From NCBI GenBank assembly GCA_011033025.1, contig WFMF01000049.1, positions 186,001 through 250,000 of the forward strand: DNA of 64,000 bases, written 5' to 3'. The translations under genes and the position numbers were made by a program. The notes beneath the pieces were generated by a model, which saw only the letters and a list, made by a program, of their open reading frames with translations, had not been told where the DNA came from and did no database searches. The DNA comes from Beroe forskalii. Taxonomy: Eukaryota > Ctenophora > Nuda > Beroida > Beroidae. This document shows, in pieces, positions 12,901-24,385 of the stretch (position 1 is its first letter; every line of letters starts with the position of its first letter).

Positions 12901-15900
12901 ATTTAAGCACCTGTAGACACATGATGTATCCGTGTTTAGCAGCAATGTGAAGGGGAGTGTTATGTCCGATATCGATATCATCTTCTATCGTATTTTCCTT
13001 CATCAGTGTCATCAGGTACTGGATTATTTCAACCCGGTTCTTTAGAACTGCGTTTATTTCAATGATAATCCAAAACATCAGCAATTTCTTCTTATAATTA
13101 ATTATTAAGCTTCACAAACAGCAGGCTGCTAATTGCTATCCCGTAGGTTTCTCAAAACTGTATGACCTACGCTCAGATGGACAGCTATGTGGTTGACGAT
13201 AGAATAAACTGATCAAAGGCAAACCTGCATGACATATTGGAGTGAGTCCTGAGTAGTCGTGTGCCCAGTGGTTGGCTCGATTCTCAACTAATAGTTTGGG
13301 AAGATCCAAGGTCTCATTAGCAGAACATGCATACATGAGAGGGGTCTCTCCGTGCATGTCCTTACACTCAATGTCAAAGTCACTGAAAAACGGTTGTTGA
13401 AATGTTGAAAAGGACATGAACCATCTCACCATGAAAGAATAAACGCCATTCTGCACGGTGTAACATTTGAAGCAACAGCATATGCATGGTGGTACCGTCA
13501 ATCTTCAAATTTTCAACTTTTAAAGAATCAAGATATGTGATTTGATCTATTATAAACTAAATTAGTGGACAACTGGACTGACTGTTTGAGAATAAGATCT
13601 TTCGTAGCTGTAACGTGGCCATGTTGGACTGCCACATGGAGAGGAGTCTGTCCCACTTCATTGATACACTTCTGATCGGCACCCATCTTAATGAGCACAT
13701 CTACAATGTCACTTGCACCCCCTGCAGCAGCACAGTGCAGTGCCGTCTCACCTGATCAGAATTGTGAAATATTATCAACATGGTCTCATTGGGACATAGT
13801 GCTGCAGTATTGCAATTGCTGGCCACCAATTTATTCCTGCCACTGCCTTCCTCAATGAATCTCAGACCCAATAAAATTTCAACTATTCAAGGTTTCATAA
13901 AACATCCATAATTTACTCATGAATGGAGAAGTAAATACCCGACTCTGTCGCAAAATTGAGATCTATAGAGTCCTCATCTGGCACTACTCTTCCAATTTCA
14001 GTGAGATATTTGACAACTTTCAGATTCTTGTTAAGACACGCCTGCAACAGTGGTGTTCTTCCACTGCTATCTACACTTTCTAGCTCGGGAACATATCTTC
14101 CTCGGTATTTCCTATTGGGCGCAATTTCAACCAGCTCTTCGACTATCTCTGCATTTCCTTGACAACATGCCATGTGCAACGGCAGCTGAGAATTCCTGAA
14201 ACGGTAAATTTAGGTATGATAGGGCGCCAATGCCCATCAATATTCTAATATTTGGCCAGCTATGCGAGTCTGTGAAAAAGAAGACAGGAACACGATCTTA
14301 ATCACAAAATACCAGTTAACCAAAGAAAACCATATTTTTGATGTATCATGTATGTATGTATGATTGTATGATTACATTATTACCCGTTTTTGATCTTTGT
14401 GGAAGGTTTACGCTCGAATTCATGGAGGAGTGTACGAACACATTCTTGATTTCCACTAGCAACAGCAAGATGCAGTGCAGTCATTCCACTCTTTTTGTCC
14501 TTCTGATTATCTGATTGGGATAGAGTCAGATCAAATACTACATTGACTCATAGAATTAGAAGAAAATAAGTTGAATGGGCAAATTGATACGTCTAAATAA
14601 ATAGATTATGATATTTGGACAATTGAAAGGGTAAAGCCAGCAGCCAGTGCAAAGCACCTGCAGGACTGGCTGCAGAAGGGGTCTTTGCGTTTTTTTTAAT
14701 TTAAAACACCCATAATGAATTCATTGATGAATATATCGTTCTATCTTTGCATGCTCATTGCTCATTGTGCCCAATATCTCGAGAAGGTGACTCACCCAGG
14801 TGGCGAGACATTAAAAGTTTGGGAATGCCATTGCTGATTTGAAGTCCAAAACAGGATCAATTTGTAATTTTCATAAACTTGCAGTTGTGACTCGAGTAAA
14901 ATTTAACACTCCAATTTATCTCTCATTTTGTGGATGATAATTTCAGAGATCACAAGCTGCCGGCTGTCAATTTTCATGCTTTACACATGCAACACCACTG
15001 TGTACTGTGTAGAAGAACTGCAGTACGCATATGTATTCGAGATATACTCAGAAGTCCCCTTTTCTATGAGTTTAACATGATCTAATTCACCAATGTGTTG
15101 ATCTGGGCAATCACCATGTTATTAACTGTCTAGCTCGTCGAGGGCAATGAAGTGACCACAAAAAAAGGCCATAGGCACAATTATTGCCACATAAGCTGAA
15201 AATGTGAGCTGTGTTTCATCCTTGTCAATGCTTGAACAAATTAAATCTTTCTAGGCCCAAAAGACAACATGGAGATTGAGTCATGATTTGTAGTAGCCTC
15301 CATCACTATTGAAACTTGGGTCTCCATCCTAGTCTATATTCCACACTAAGATTTTCACTATCAAAAAATTTGATACATCTATAATAAGATAATATTATAT
15401 TATACAAGTGATCAATCTTCTTGATATTTTTACTGTATAGTGTATTGTTGTATTAATTGCCCATACACCAGCCAGCAGCCTGCAGTTCTAAAAAATACCA
15501 AAATTCTTCTGAGGTATTCTCCACCCCTCAATCTCTAGAGGGATTTATTTCTAATTTCCATGCCTTAGGGTAGCTGCAATTGCCAAGCCCTTTCCCATGT
15601 TGAAATGACATTTATGGACTTCTGACCTGACCACCTGTATTACCTACCTTACAGTCTATATCCCAGATTTATAAAACTTAAAAGGATGGTACTACCTACT
15701 GAATTCTGGGAGGGTAATTCTATTTGTTCCTTCATATTTCTATAACTGATTTATAAGTTTATAATTCATGTATGTGAGATTTTGGTTACCTGTTACGTCC
15801 AGATCAATCTTTATCTTGGTAGAATTATGTATCAGAGCTCTCATGTTTTCCAACAATCCTTTCGAAGCACATGCATGGATCGGGGCACGACCATAATTGC

Positions 15901-17203
15901 CCTAAATAAAAACAATCATAGAATATAGGTACCTAAAACCATCTAAGACAGGTGTAATTGTAAGCTACATTTTTGTACATAATCTAAAAAGCTTACATGA
16001 TCTGAAAAGCTCGTTATCAATGACACAGTTTTGCTTGTGTGAAAGGGTTTGATTCATTTCCTTCATATTGATTCAATTAAGACATTAACTTATCCACAGA
16101 GTTTCACTTGTTTCTGAATTGTCACTATGTGGGATCTTATTATTGACAATTTCAATTAATATCTAACCATACATGTCATACCTGTATGTTAGGATCAGCA
16201 TTATACTTCAGGAGAATTTTGATAATATCTGCCCGATTTGGGGTCCTTGCTGCCCAATGTAGGGCTGAGCATCCATCAGAACCAATAACATTAACTCCTA
16301 TTGTAATAAATTTAGAAAAAATAAATTTAATAAAATTTAATAGGTATTTTACTGTTCAACTGATGATTCAAGTAAATTCTTATTTTTGTCTGATTTTGAC
16401 ATACAGTATGAGGGACATACAAAGTTGGTGAGGGTGAAATCATAGGAAAATTAGAATTTACTTCAAACATCAATCATCAGTTGAACAATGCAACTTATGA
16501 ATATCAGACCACTAGAATACTTGATATTTTACTGTTGTCAGTGACATCGAATAAACAAACAAATACTCAAATAGCCCATTGCATAGCTTCATCCTGCAGC
16601 AGTATGGGATTGTTCACATATTACGTAACAATTTTTTGGCCGATTTTAACCCCCTCCCCCTCGTAATCAAGTTTACAGTAGTTGTATTTGTTACAATAAA
16701 ATGTAAGTTGTAACATAATCATTGGGAAACCCCCCTCCCCATAGGTGATTACCTAATATGTGGACGATCCCCATGTAAAACCATCCAAATAAAAAAGATG
16801 AGCTCATTCTGCTGCCAGATCCCAATTCCCCTCAGTTACATCACTCCCCCTCTTGCTCAACCTTCCTTAGAATCCTTAAATTTGTCCATATTCTCATATT
16901 CAAATTCACATAACTTTTGAGTCCCAAAATCTTCATCCCCCTTCATAGGGCGATGAAGCTATGACAAAGATATATTTCACTAAAGCCAGTCAACATGTTA
17001 CTCTATTACAAACCTGCATGATATTTACTGAGCAGCAACTCAACAACTTCTGTGTTGCCTGAATCAGCAGCATAATGTAATCCAGTAGCACCATCAACAG
17101 GGTTTAAATCATTTACATGTAAGTGCCCTTTGCTGAGAAGATCTTCAATGGTTGGTATGTCGCCATCTTCACATGCCCTGTAAAAACTTTTGGGCCTTCC
17201 CAT
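5529..17203 (-). CDS. TRPA1-like ankyrin cation channel, 16 exons, 3' end missing
   Basis: The family forms tetrameric non-selective cation channels of the plasma membrane that sense irritants or temperature. Exons on the minus strand are: 17,203-17,014; 16,297-16,182; 15,901-15,790; 14,510-14,384; 14,195-13,939; 13,751-13,583; 13,382-13,225; 13,047-12,911; 12,737-12,649; 12,441-12,331; 12,154-11,640; 6,936-6,795; 6,644-6,527; 6,257-6,124; 5,935-5,783; 5,593-5,529. All junctions are GT..AG and every phase matches, giving about 864 codons without a stop. The protein shows 16-17 ankyrin repeats, a Gln/Lys-rich linker, the TRPA1 linker ending LFDRCTIGDD, then ELLDHPMVSSL and hydrophobic segments S1-S3. 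Family members are usually about 1,100 residues, so roughly 250 (S4, S5, pore, S6, tail) are missing. The start is the methionine of MGRPKSFY at 17,203; an acceptor 20 bases further in (TTTTACAG) could instead make this an internal exon. The identification is firm; functionality is unknown. Confidence 0.85.
6262..6497. repeat. Intronic GAGTG/GGGTG minisatellite
   Basis: The + strand is an irregular chain of TGAGTGAGTGGG-like words filling almost the whole 269-bp intron between exons 13 (ends 6,527) and 14 (starts 6,257). It is open in all three minus frames and yields Thr/His/Ser/Pro-rich translations, which are artefacts of the repeat. Confidence 0.9.
6958..8800. repeat. Intron-11 filler, possible element with GTTCCATGGCCA ends
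   Basis: Homology with the short intron of the partial gene copy stops near 6,957. CCCCTCTTGTTCCATGGCC follows at once; a related inverted word (GGCCATGGAACATAGGGG) lies near 8,780-8,797. This may mark a transposon of about 1.8 kb, but a target duplication is not clear. Two mutually overlapping open frames (7,330-7,605 plus and 7,116-7,562 minus) match nothing I recognise. A run of (C)TAACC/CTAAC words at about 7,795-7,870 is degenerate low-complexity DNA. I see no exon here. Confidence 0.4.
8811..11609. mobile_element. Candidate TIR element carrying the 46-bp satellite
   Basis: The left end GACGGTTGTATGGCAAAAAT at about 8,813 matches in inverse orientation the right end near 11,586-11,609 (reads GACGGCTGTATGGCAAATTT on the minus strand), with only a few mismatches over 24 bp. 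A further internal direct copy (CTGTATGGCAAATTTGCCCG) lies near 9,014. Homology with the partial gene copy resumes at 11,635, just outside the right end, so this block is absent from that copy. No transposase frame is visible and no target duplication could be fixed. Confidence 0.45.
9770..10890. repeat. 46-bp satellite array in TRPA1-like intron 11
   Basis: About 24 tandem units of roughly 46 bp, of the form ACTCGTGGGGCGAGCTC then TTGTGACACACTCGTG then TTACGTGTAACAT. Each unit contains the palindromic word CGAGCTCG or a variant and the hyphenated palindrome GTTACGTGTAAC. Units differ mainly at CTCTTGTGAC versus CTCGTGTTAC and at TACGTG versus TTAGTG. Because 46 is not a multiple of three, the array can be open for long stretches (9,854-10,222 minus), but that frame only rereads the unit in successive phases. 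It is not CRISPR: there are no unique spacers. Confidence 0.95.
11640..17203 (-). other. Ankyrin-repeat half of the TRPA1-like gene (exons 1-11)
   Basis: Signature ankyrin helices can be read exon by exon: TGLHYAADSGN (exon 1), SALHWAARTPN (2), APIHACASKG (3), TALHLAVASGN (4), LPLHMACCQGN and TPLLQACLNKN (5), TALHCAAAGG and TPLHVAVQHG (6), TPLMYACSANE and TPICHAVLKN (7 into 8), TPLHIAAKHG (8), TAAHIAAEEG (9), TPLHLAAKQG (10), SPLHFGAQSG, TPLQYSAQVG and NALLTAIRAN (11). A degenerate repeat (ACEDGDIPTIEDLL) may precede these. The last 60 or so codons of exon 11 are Gln/Lys-rich and non-ankyrin. Exon 11 ends at ACAG|GTTAAC in phase 1. This supplies the first base of the GAA codon that opens exon 12, so the apparent stop just after it is intronic. 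Confidence 0.85.
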
Positions 17204-18969
17204 CTCAGATTTGAGGTTTTTTGCACTTATTCCAATCAAAAGAAAAGTGTCTTCTTGTTGCACTAATTATAATGATATCAGATCTGCCAGAAGCCTTTTA
17301 TGGTCATCCTGTTAAAAAGATTCAATTCAATTCAATTATCAATTTTTACAGCACAGCAATCTATTACATAAAGTAAAGTCACACGTGAATAATGTTTGTG
17401 CCGCCATATACAATTAAATTTGAGCTTGCCAAGAACTTATCAGGAGAAACAAAGGCTAAGCCGGGCTAAGTAGGGCCGTCGCTATGGATACAGACATTCT
17501 GCACGTGCAGATTAAGCTCAGTTCTATGAGAGTGCTTTCTGATACGTTGTTGACTGCTGCGTTGTAGCGTTTAAAAGAACGACGTGTTTAATGTTTTTCA
17601 TTTGAAATTCAAGATCTGAGGATAGAGAACGGGTATGGGCTGGCATCGTGGAGGCTATTTCCCATAGCAACTCTTCATGAATCTGTGACAGATGTGGGTC
17701 GATTTAAATCAATGCTGAGTTGATGGTAACGGAAAATGTGAATTTAGAGCAATTTCAGATTGAACAAAAGCAAAATCAAATTGAATCGAATTTGCGCGAA
17801 GCACATTGCGATTTTGGAATACTTCTCTTGGCCTGAATAAATTTCAAAGGCTCAACGTTCAGTATGAGTACAATACTCGGTTTAAATTTTCAGATTTAGC
17901 TTTATCATACAAGAGCAAATTATACTAATCAAAACTTGCACGGTCCAGTATTACTAAAAGTAACCAACAAATAATGGTAAATTTTGCTCCTTTATAAACT
18001 TTTGAGAGCTTTTTATTTGGTCCTGTATTATCTAGCAGGCCCAACGGGCTTTTCTAGTTTATAATAAAGAAAGCATAAAAAATTAACCATTTATAATATA
18101 CCTAGTAGGTATTTGAATTGAAAAGAAATATTTCTTCAAGACATCAATCTGCAAGACTTCTCTACAACTCCATACTTGAACACCAACATGGAGAGAAGTA
18201 GGATCCAAGTGAGTCACACCAAGATGAGTGGTGTGCAGGCATCTTCAGTCCAATACCTACCTCAGGTATATATATTACGAAGGTCATAACATATGCCAAA
18301 AAATAAAGATCCGACAACATAAAATCATCTAACCAGACATAATTATCAAGACATAAGGCATGGAACTCTTCCATGAACAGTTTTTGTATTCTTACAGCCA
18401 CATGACAACTATACATTTCATTTGCTTTCTTTTGAAAGTTACAAATTAGCTCATGAGTTATGATAAAAAGATAAAACTCTACATATGAATACTCTTAGAA
18501 AATTTGGAGCAAGGAGAAGGTGCAATAGATAAGATAAGATAAGATAATATTTTTGACATAAGATAACATAAGATAACATTTTTGTCATATGACAACACAA
18601 CTGGATACAATTCCTCGCCACACTTATTCTTTCATCATGCACCCTAACAAGGTACTCGAAATACAACAATAAGTTAAAAAACATAACATCAACTCAAATA
18701 TTCAAACTAATTTCACCATAATATTATATCATTATATTAAGCACTCTTATGTCGAGGTACCCACAATAAATTACTAATGCCTTGCATTCATGTGCAGCAA
18801 TTTTAGACTGAATGACTTACCAGTTACCAGCATTCATACGACCACTCCATAGTGGTCAGAGAGTTACTTTGTAACTCTGGAGTTAACAAAAATTCTTTAA
18901 TTGATTCGATATTTTTTCCACATCTAAAACTCCAGTCAGATCAAAAGTAAGAAAGTTAGGTGGTTTCAT
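17204..18969. other. Upstream of the TRPA1-like gene; no second gene seen
   Basis: This is the presumed 5' flank or first intron of the channel gene. It has an (ATTCA)n run near 17,312-17,335 and a GATAAGATAA / CATAAGATAA simple repeat at about 18,520-18,600. Small minus-strand open frames at 18,162-18,416 and 18,451-18,684 resemble no family I know. I cannot identify a promoter or transcription start. Confidence 0.5.
18037..18058 (+). mobile_element. Possible Helitron 3' end (hairpin plus CTAGT)
   Basis: AGGCCCAACGGGCTT forms a short hairpin, followed three bases later by CTAGT. A short GC hairpin just before CTRR(T) is the usual 3' terminus of Helitrons. The same motif occurs at 36,638-36,661. 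The 5' end (TC) was not located. Confidence 0.4.
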
Positions 18970-19643
18970 CGTTCCGCGTAGCGGTCGATTGGATGTTCTT
19001 TGCCCTAACCAGGGCCCTGGTTACGCGCACGGAGTGCGCGGCGCGGCAATCGACACCCCTGGTTAGGGGAAGGTTAGGGAGAGGATGTTCTTAAGCCCGC
19101 ATAGGTGTTTGTAAGCGCCGCAACCCACACAGGGATATACGTGTTTCGGTGTTTAGCAAGATTGGATCGACGGGCGATGTCCGTCCCTTTCTTCTGACTT
19201 GTTGTTGGACAAAGTGACGTCCAAACTCCAAATGTGGAACGTTGCGCCGCGCGCGCGAGGGTAGGGTAACATCCTACGAGATTGGATGGATTGATCAAAT
19301 TAAAAACGCACAGCTATACTTATGCACCTTTACGATGACTTGCAAAACACGTATACCCCTGGTTGCGTTGCGCGGCGCGCGTAACCAGGGTCCTTCCTAA
19401 GCCCGCATAGGTGTGCGTACGCGCGCCGCGCTACCCTACGGAAGCCGCGCTACCCTACGGAAGCGCTACCCTACGGAAGAGCTACCCTGAGGAAGCGCGC
19501 CGCGCAACGCAGACAGGGATATACGTGTTTAGCAACCAGGGTCCTGGTTAGGGCAGGTGTCCCGTAAGAAAACGCATAGGAAGCGTGTGTGTCCCGTAGG
19601 GAAGCGCGCGGCGCGTACACACGCACCTATGCAGCGGGCTTAG
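18970..19643. repeat. GC-rich block of inverted and direct repeats
   Basis: CCCTAACCAGGG words appear in both orientations (around 19,000, 19,060, 19,360-19,390 and 19,540). A motif built as CCTAAGCCCGCATAGGTGTG ... GCGCCGCGC ... CAGGGATATACGTGTTTAGCAA occurs near 19,105-19,160, 19,397-19,545 and 31,861-31,965, with an inverted version near 19,595-19,640. CTACCCTACGGAAG is repeated in tandem near 19,430-19,490. Open frames here are artefacts of high GC content. Confidence 0.7.
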
Positions 19644-19655
19644 TAGTAGGATTTT

Positions 19656-19703
19656 ACCCTACCCTCCGCCGCGCGCCATTTTTTTCCGCGGGGAGGGTAG
19701 GGC
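19656..19703. repeat. GC hairpin at the left end of long repeat copy 1
   Basis: TACCCTACCCTCCGCCGCG pairs with the following CGCGGGGAGGGTAGGG around a short T-rich loop. A smaller palindrome GCAGCAGAATTTGCTGC follows. Both recur in copy 2 near 37,292-37,370. The position at the repeat boundary suggests an element terminus. Confidence 0.6.
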
Positions 19704-22063
19704 TCAATACGACAGGCTGTGCAGCAGAATTTGCTGCACGATCTGATTGGCTGAGTGCGTGTCGACGTCATTATCAGGAGTCAACGTGTAGCGCTACGGA
19801 ACGACGCGCGCGCGTTCGTTTAGCATTTCTTAGCGATATTTTGCTCTGGTTGGCAAATGAGTGAAAATTATTTCAAAAACTTTTTACAAATCTTATATCA
19901 TTCGATAGATCTCATTCTTAGCTACACATTCATGCAAAAATATGGGGTAATGGATCAAAAGTTATGGGCGTTTCAGTGAATTCTCGGTAAGTTGCTCGGG
20001 CGTCCAGCCTCGCTCGAAAATCGAGCGTTGGCTTCACTCACCTCGTGTTCAGTCTCTGGGTGTGCTGCTAAAACTTTTTCATGCCATTTTATCTGTTGCT
20101 TGTGCCGGCTCTGCATATTGCATTTTTCCGAATTTTACTTAATTTCTATATCTTATTTTTACAAAAGTCATGGATTGCCACCTTGACCCAGTCAGTTCTT
20201 AAGGTACCCATCATGATCAATTTGGTCTTTGTTCACATGTACAGCATATGTATGTGGCATTTCCATATCGATCATCGGCACTCACAGGATCAGCTTGTGT
20301 ATCTGAGCTTTCTGCTGATTGATATTCAATTCAATTCAATTCAATTTTAGAATTTTAAATATTATTTCCTTTCAATTTTTGCAAGATTGTATTGACTTGT
20401 CACTTATTTAGTTATTTAAGTCGATTATAAGACGTCAATCTTTAAAACAAAGAAACATTACCTATCTCAGAAGTTTAACTGCTGGTACTCCTCAAGTCTC
20501 TAGATCACTTTCATGACTTCTGACCGGTGTTAGCTCAAGCTAATAATATAGTTATATAGGTACCTAGCTTTTATTATGATTATTTATTATTTATCATGAT
20601 TATTGTGCTAAAGAGCTTAAGATGCTGTCCATTTGTTTTTCTGCAGGAGTCAGCTGTTGCTCTGTCGGACTTTTTCTTAATCATTTGATCTTCAATAAGC
20701 AGACCAACGAAAAATAGGAGCAATTTTTTGCTTCATGCTTTCATGCTTTCATGGCATCAATGCTTCAATGCATGTTTAACATATTCTTTACAATTTAGAC
20801 TTTTATAGAGTTGTAATTTGACTTAAAAGCTTTAAGTTTAGCATTCTAATTCTCATTCAGATGAGGCTGAATTACTCACTGAGTATGAAGGCCTAAACTG
20901 TGTCCAAGGGTAAATCACCTAGAGCAGCAAAATCTTCCATTTGAAGTTCCAATGTAGCAATTTTTCATCTCCATTTATATTATTCAACTTGATAGGGACA
21001 CAAAGGCCTTTAGGTACATGCGGGAATGTAATTACGCATGTAATTCTTTAGCTCCTAATAAACCATAGATTTCAGACTTTTTCATAACTTCATAAGATTT
21101 TTAGTTTTCATTTTACAGTGGGTTTTTAATCTGTATAAGTATTCCAAAACTGAGTGACCGAGAGTCATAGGTACATTTTGATTTTTTGGTACCTATATAA
21201 GCTCTCCGCTTTCAACACTGGTTTTTTATACCTAAGTAGTAATAGTACCTAGTTGAGTCATGTGTATATGGAGCGAAAACTCAATGAAAGCTCCCTGGCA
21301 TGAGACACAAGTGGTTATATTTTGCTAGTTTGCCGCATTTCATCTTGAAAATGAAACAAAAAGTACCTTTAAATGTTTGCAGTTGTTTGCTTTTATAGTA
21401 ACGTAGGTAGTAGGTACCATACTACCATATACCTAATACCTATTTATTTTCCATGTTCATTTACCCTGTTCAGTTTTATAACCAAGCTTTTACCTTACTC
21501 CCAAAGAACTGTATGTATGATGTACCTACTATTTACGCACAAACACAATAACCAACACCCTTGAATCATCATACTTTTTACATTTGCAAAAACCTATAAT
21601 TACCTACAGCTGTGCAATGTATACGGATTACAGTGTAAGTGTACTCCATGAGTGAGTTATTTAGTTCTTCATTTTGTACTTTTTGCTTGGTTTGTCCTTC
21701 AGTGTTCTACGGAGTGTACATTTTATGGAATTTTTTTGTTGCTGCTAGTGCCTACATACTATTTTGCTTGATTTTCAATGTTAGATTATGATGCATCGGT
21801 GAATGAAGTATCGAATCGACTTAATGTGAGTGATAACTGAAGCGAACCCGCCCGGCGCTTCCGGATGTATTAATTTTAGATGTGGGTTGTTGATTTTAGA
21901 TGTGGTTTGTCGATTAAGTGTTTTGCGTGCAATTTAGTTTCTCAATCTCACTTCTCAGTGTGAGTGAACAGGACTTGATGGTCCTCACGATAATTTTGAT
22001 TCTACCTATTAAGCTATAAAGCTATAAACTTTCTGAAACATTTTCAGCCACGTTTGATATAGA

Positions 22064-22461
22064 TTACCTTATTGGCCTTTATTTAACTGGCCCTTAAGGA
22101 CAAAAATGACTTAAGGATTGTTGTCCAAATTAAAGGCCAGTTAATTAAGGTCGAATTAAACTTTTATGACTTGACTTATACAGTGTTAAATTCTCTTGAA
22201 CGTCATTATGTAACACGATAATGACCTAAATCATCATATCAGATCAGGATTTGGGTCTTTTGGTGCAATTTATTAACTTTAAATTTTTCTAATGGTTTTA
22301 ATGGCCATTTTAGAGCATAAAATCCTTGGTCTGGTGACCACTAGAAAATTTTTTGTCCAAGGGGCCGGCTAAAACGGTCAAAAATAATTCGATTTTTGTC
22401 CATAGGGCCGGTTTGAGAAGGACCGGTTAAAAAAGGCCGGCTAAAAAGGCCAATAAGGTAA
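22064..22461. mobile_element. MITE-like element, TTACCTTATTGGCC ends (in copy 1)
   Basis: TTACCTTATTGGCCTTTATT at 22,064 is repeated inverted at the right end (GGCCAATAAGGTAA, ending 22,461). Imperfect TIRs of about 30 bp enclose about 400 bp rich in GGCCGG(C/T)TAAAA words. The same unit is at 43,159-43,572 and 61,641-62,054. Outside it, a second inverted pair based on TTGTCCATAGGGCCGG / CCGGCCCTATGGACAA links about 22,398 and 22,640. There is no coding capacity. Confidence 0.6.
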
Positions 22462-23039
22462 ATTGGTGTGCTGTTTCCTGTAAAGGGCCAGAATGTGTTT
22501 GAATTTAGCGCCCACTTCGTTCGCCTGTATTGCAGATATTCACCACGATGTGCGCGGCGAAAAGAAGAAAGTCTCTTCTTGTCGCGTGGTAACTGACTAT
22601 GCAGCATCATATACCTCTATATTACCGGCCCTTTTTTGCCGGCCCTATGGACAAGGATCGAATCATATAAGAAAAAACATGGCAGTTTCTACGCATCATC
22701 CGCTGCAATGTTACTTCATGTCTGTTTAATGCGAAAGTTAAAATGTGAATAAGCGGCTGTTGCTGCGTTGAAAATGCCACGTTCATTATCCTTTCATAGA
22801 TTTTGAGGTTAAGACCCTAAAAGTAAAACGCTGCAATCATGCAACCTAAGTATTCGAATAATGAAATAAAACTTGGATCAATTTAAAAGTTTCTGATTTT
22901 TGGTCGTTTTTTCATTTCTTTAAATACCCCAGTTTTCCCAATTGTCCCGACAACCGGCCCCAAACTCCCCTCGCCATAATATAATGATGAAAAGTTATCT
23001 GACTCTTATTACTTATTAACCCCTGTATTTCAATAGGAT

Positions 23040-24230
23040 TCATGCAATAAGCTAAGACGACTGCTGGAGCCGAATATGGATCAAAATCAGCAGGAAGTCA
23101 AATAGGAAAATGTAAGAACTAGCGGAAGAACAATAAAAACTAAAAGAATCATTTGAAACTGCTGGGACTCCAAAGACTGGAAAGAAGGAAACCCCTCAGA
23201 CGCCATGCCAATGGTAGGGGCATGCTCAGTTCCAGGATGGAGAATTCCTCAGTGATAAGAGGGATGAGCAATACGAGATTCCACCTGAGATAACATACAG
23301 TTCCAACGCCACGATATATGTGTCTTCTGTCTACAGTCTCGATAGTGAATCTTGTTTGTTTTACTTATCCTCTGCATCCTGTATCGCAGAATGGATGGTG
23401 AAGAAGTCAACCAAATACGGAACACTAAGTAATATATTCTTTTTTCACCGTGGAAGTCGGATAAAGGGGCATAAACAGCTCAATGGAACTTTTCACAAAA
23501 CAATGTAAATACACCAAAAGATGTATCTCTAGGTCATGCTCTAGTTGGTGAAAGCAGGGCTCCCTTTGCAGGCTGCAAGGATGTCACTGTGACCTCTGGG
23601 ACAAAATTTAAGACGCTTGGGCTTCTGGGCACCTTAATTGTACCACCAAAGTTGGACATGAGTAATGAAGCGAATAGGGTATAGGTGTTCTACATAACCC
23701 TCCTGAACATTATCTGAAAATGGAGCAGGGAATATTGCAGACTTGCCCTAGTCCTGGTGTGAAACCCATGCTGTGTAGATACTGACCCCTAACCAGTACT
23801 ACATGAAGCCAGAACTGAAGACAAACCCATGTTTGGTACTCTCTTCTTTCTCCTCTTTATTGAGATGTGATTCATCCAGACATGGAAACTGGAAAGTCCC
23901 TAAGGTTACCCGTTACTCTTTCGTATCCCCAGTTGTGGCCTCATCACTCCATCCTTCCCTACTGGAACTTCCTCTCAACTCCACCGGCCTAACCCCTTAT
24001 GACATCTTCGGAAGGTAAATTCCAGAACATCTACCCTTTCATATTTTCAACACAAGGAATTTTGCATCGTAAATGACATACCAAGTTCCAAATCTATGTG
24101 TGCTGTACAGATTAATCTGTTATACTTATCTGTTACTGTCAGTTTCGCCTGAGAGTGAAAATAACAGACAGCTTATCCTCTGTGAGAAGCATTTTTTCAA
24201 GTCGGCGCATTAAGTATTGGCTGGGTAAAT
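23040..24230 (+). pseudogene. Decayed coding patch of unknown family (copy 1)
   Basis: Several plus-strand frames in succession look coding-like but are broken: IPPEITYSSNATIYVSSVYS with its stop near 23,505, then HALVGESRAPFAGCKD in another frame near 23,540, then an open stretch at 23,803-24,018. The arrangement suggests one old gene or transposon protein interrupted by frameshifts and stops. A LCEKHF word near 24,185 recalls the C-x2-H end of THAP fingers, but the first Cys pair and other landmarks are not convincing, so I do not name it. The patch is repeated at about 44,170-45,460 (+) and 59,780-61,030 (-). All copies are broken at the same places, so decay came before duplication. Confidence 0.4.
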
Positions 24231-24278
24231 TGGACGTGTAGGCACGTTACATAATGAAGTTTGAAATTGAGTTGAATA

Positions 24279-24385
24279 GTGAAAGGAATGAAAGAGGGAG
24301 GGGGTGATGGCGTGAGGTTAGGGACTGTGACAGGAAAAACCAGTCCCTAACCTCACGCCATCACCCCCTCTTTCATCCCTTTCAC
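24279..24385. repeat. Long hairpin (copy 1)
   Basis: GTGAAAGGAATGAAAGAGGG and the following GTGATGGCGTGAGGTTAGGG pair with an inverted arm after a short loop (TGTGACAGGAAAAACC). The stem is nearly perfect over about 43 bp. It also occurs at 45,510-45,615 and 59,613-59,717, and looks like a foldback or MITE remnant. Confidence 0.8.

Noticed and set aside
19074..19864. Open frames in the GC-rich blocks near 19 kb
   Set aside because: High GC lowers stop frequency; the frames cross inverted repeats and are not kept in copy 2.
22341..22729. Overlapping frames of 89 and 78 codons repeated in all long-repeat copies
   Set aside because: They overlap each other on opposite strands across a MITE boundary and its inverted repeats; conservation reflects duplication only.
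24170..24230. THAP zinc finger suggested by LCEKHF
   Set aside because: The first cysteine pair and the downstream motif are not present in a consistent frame; too weak to name.
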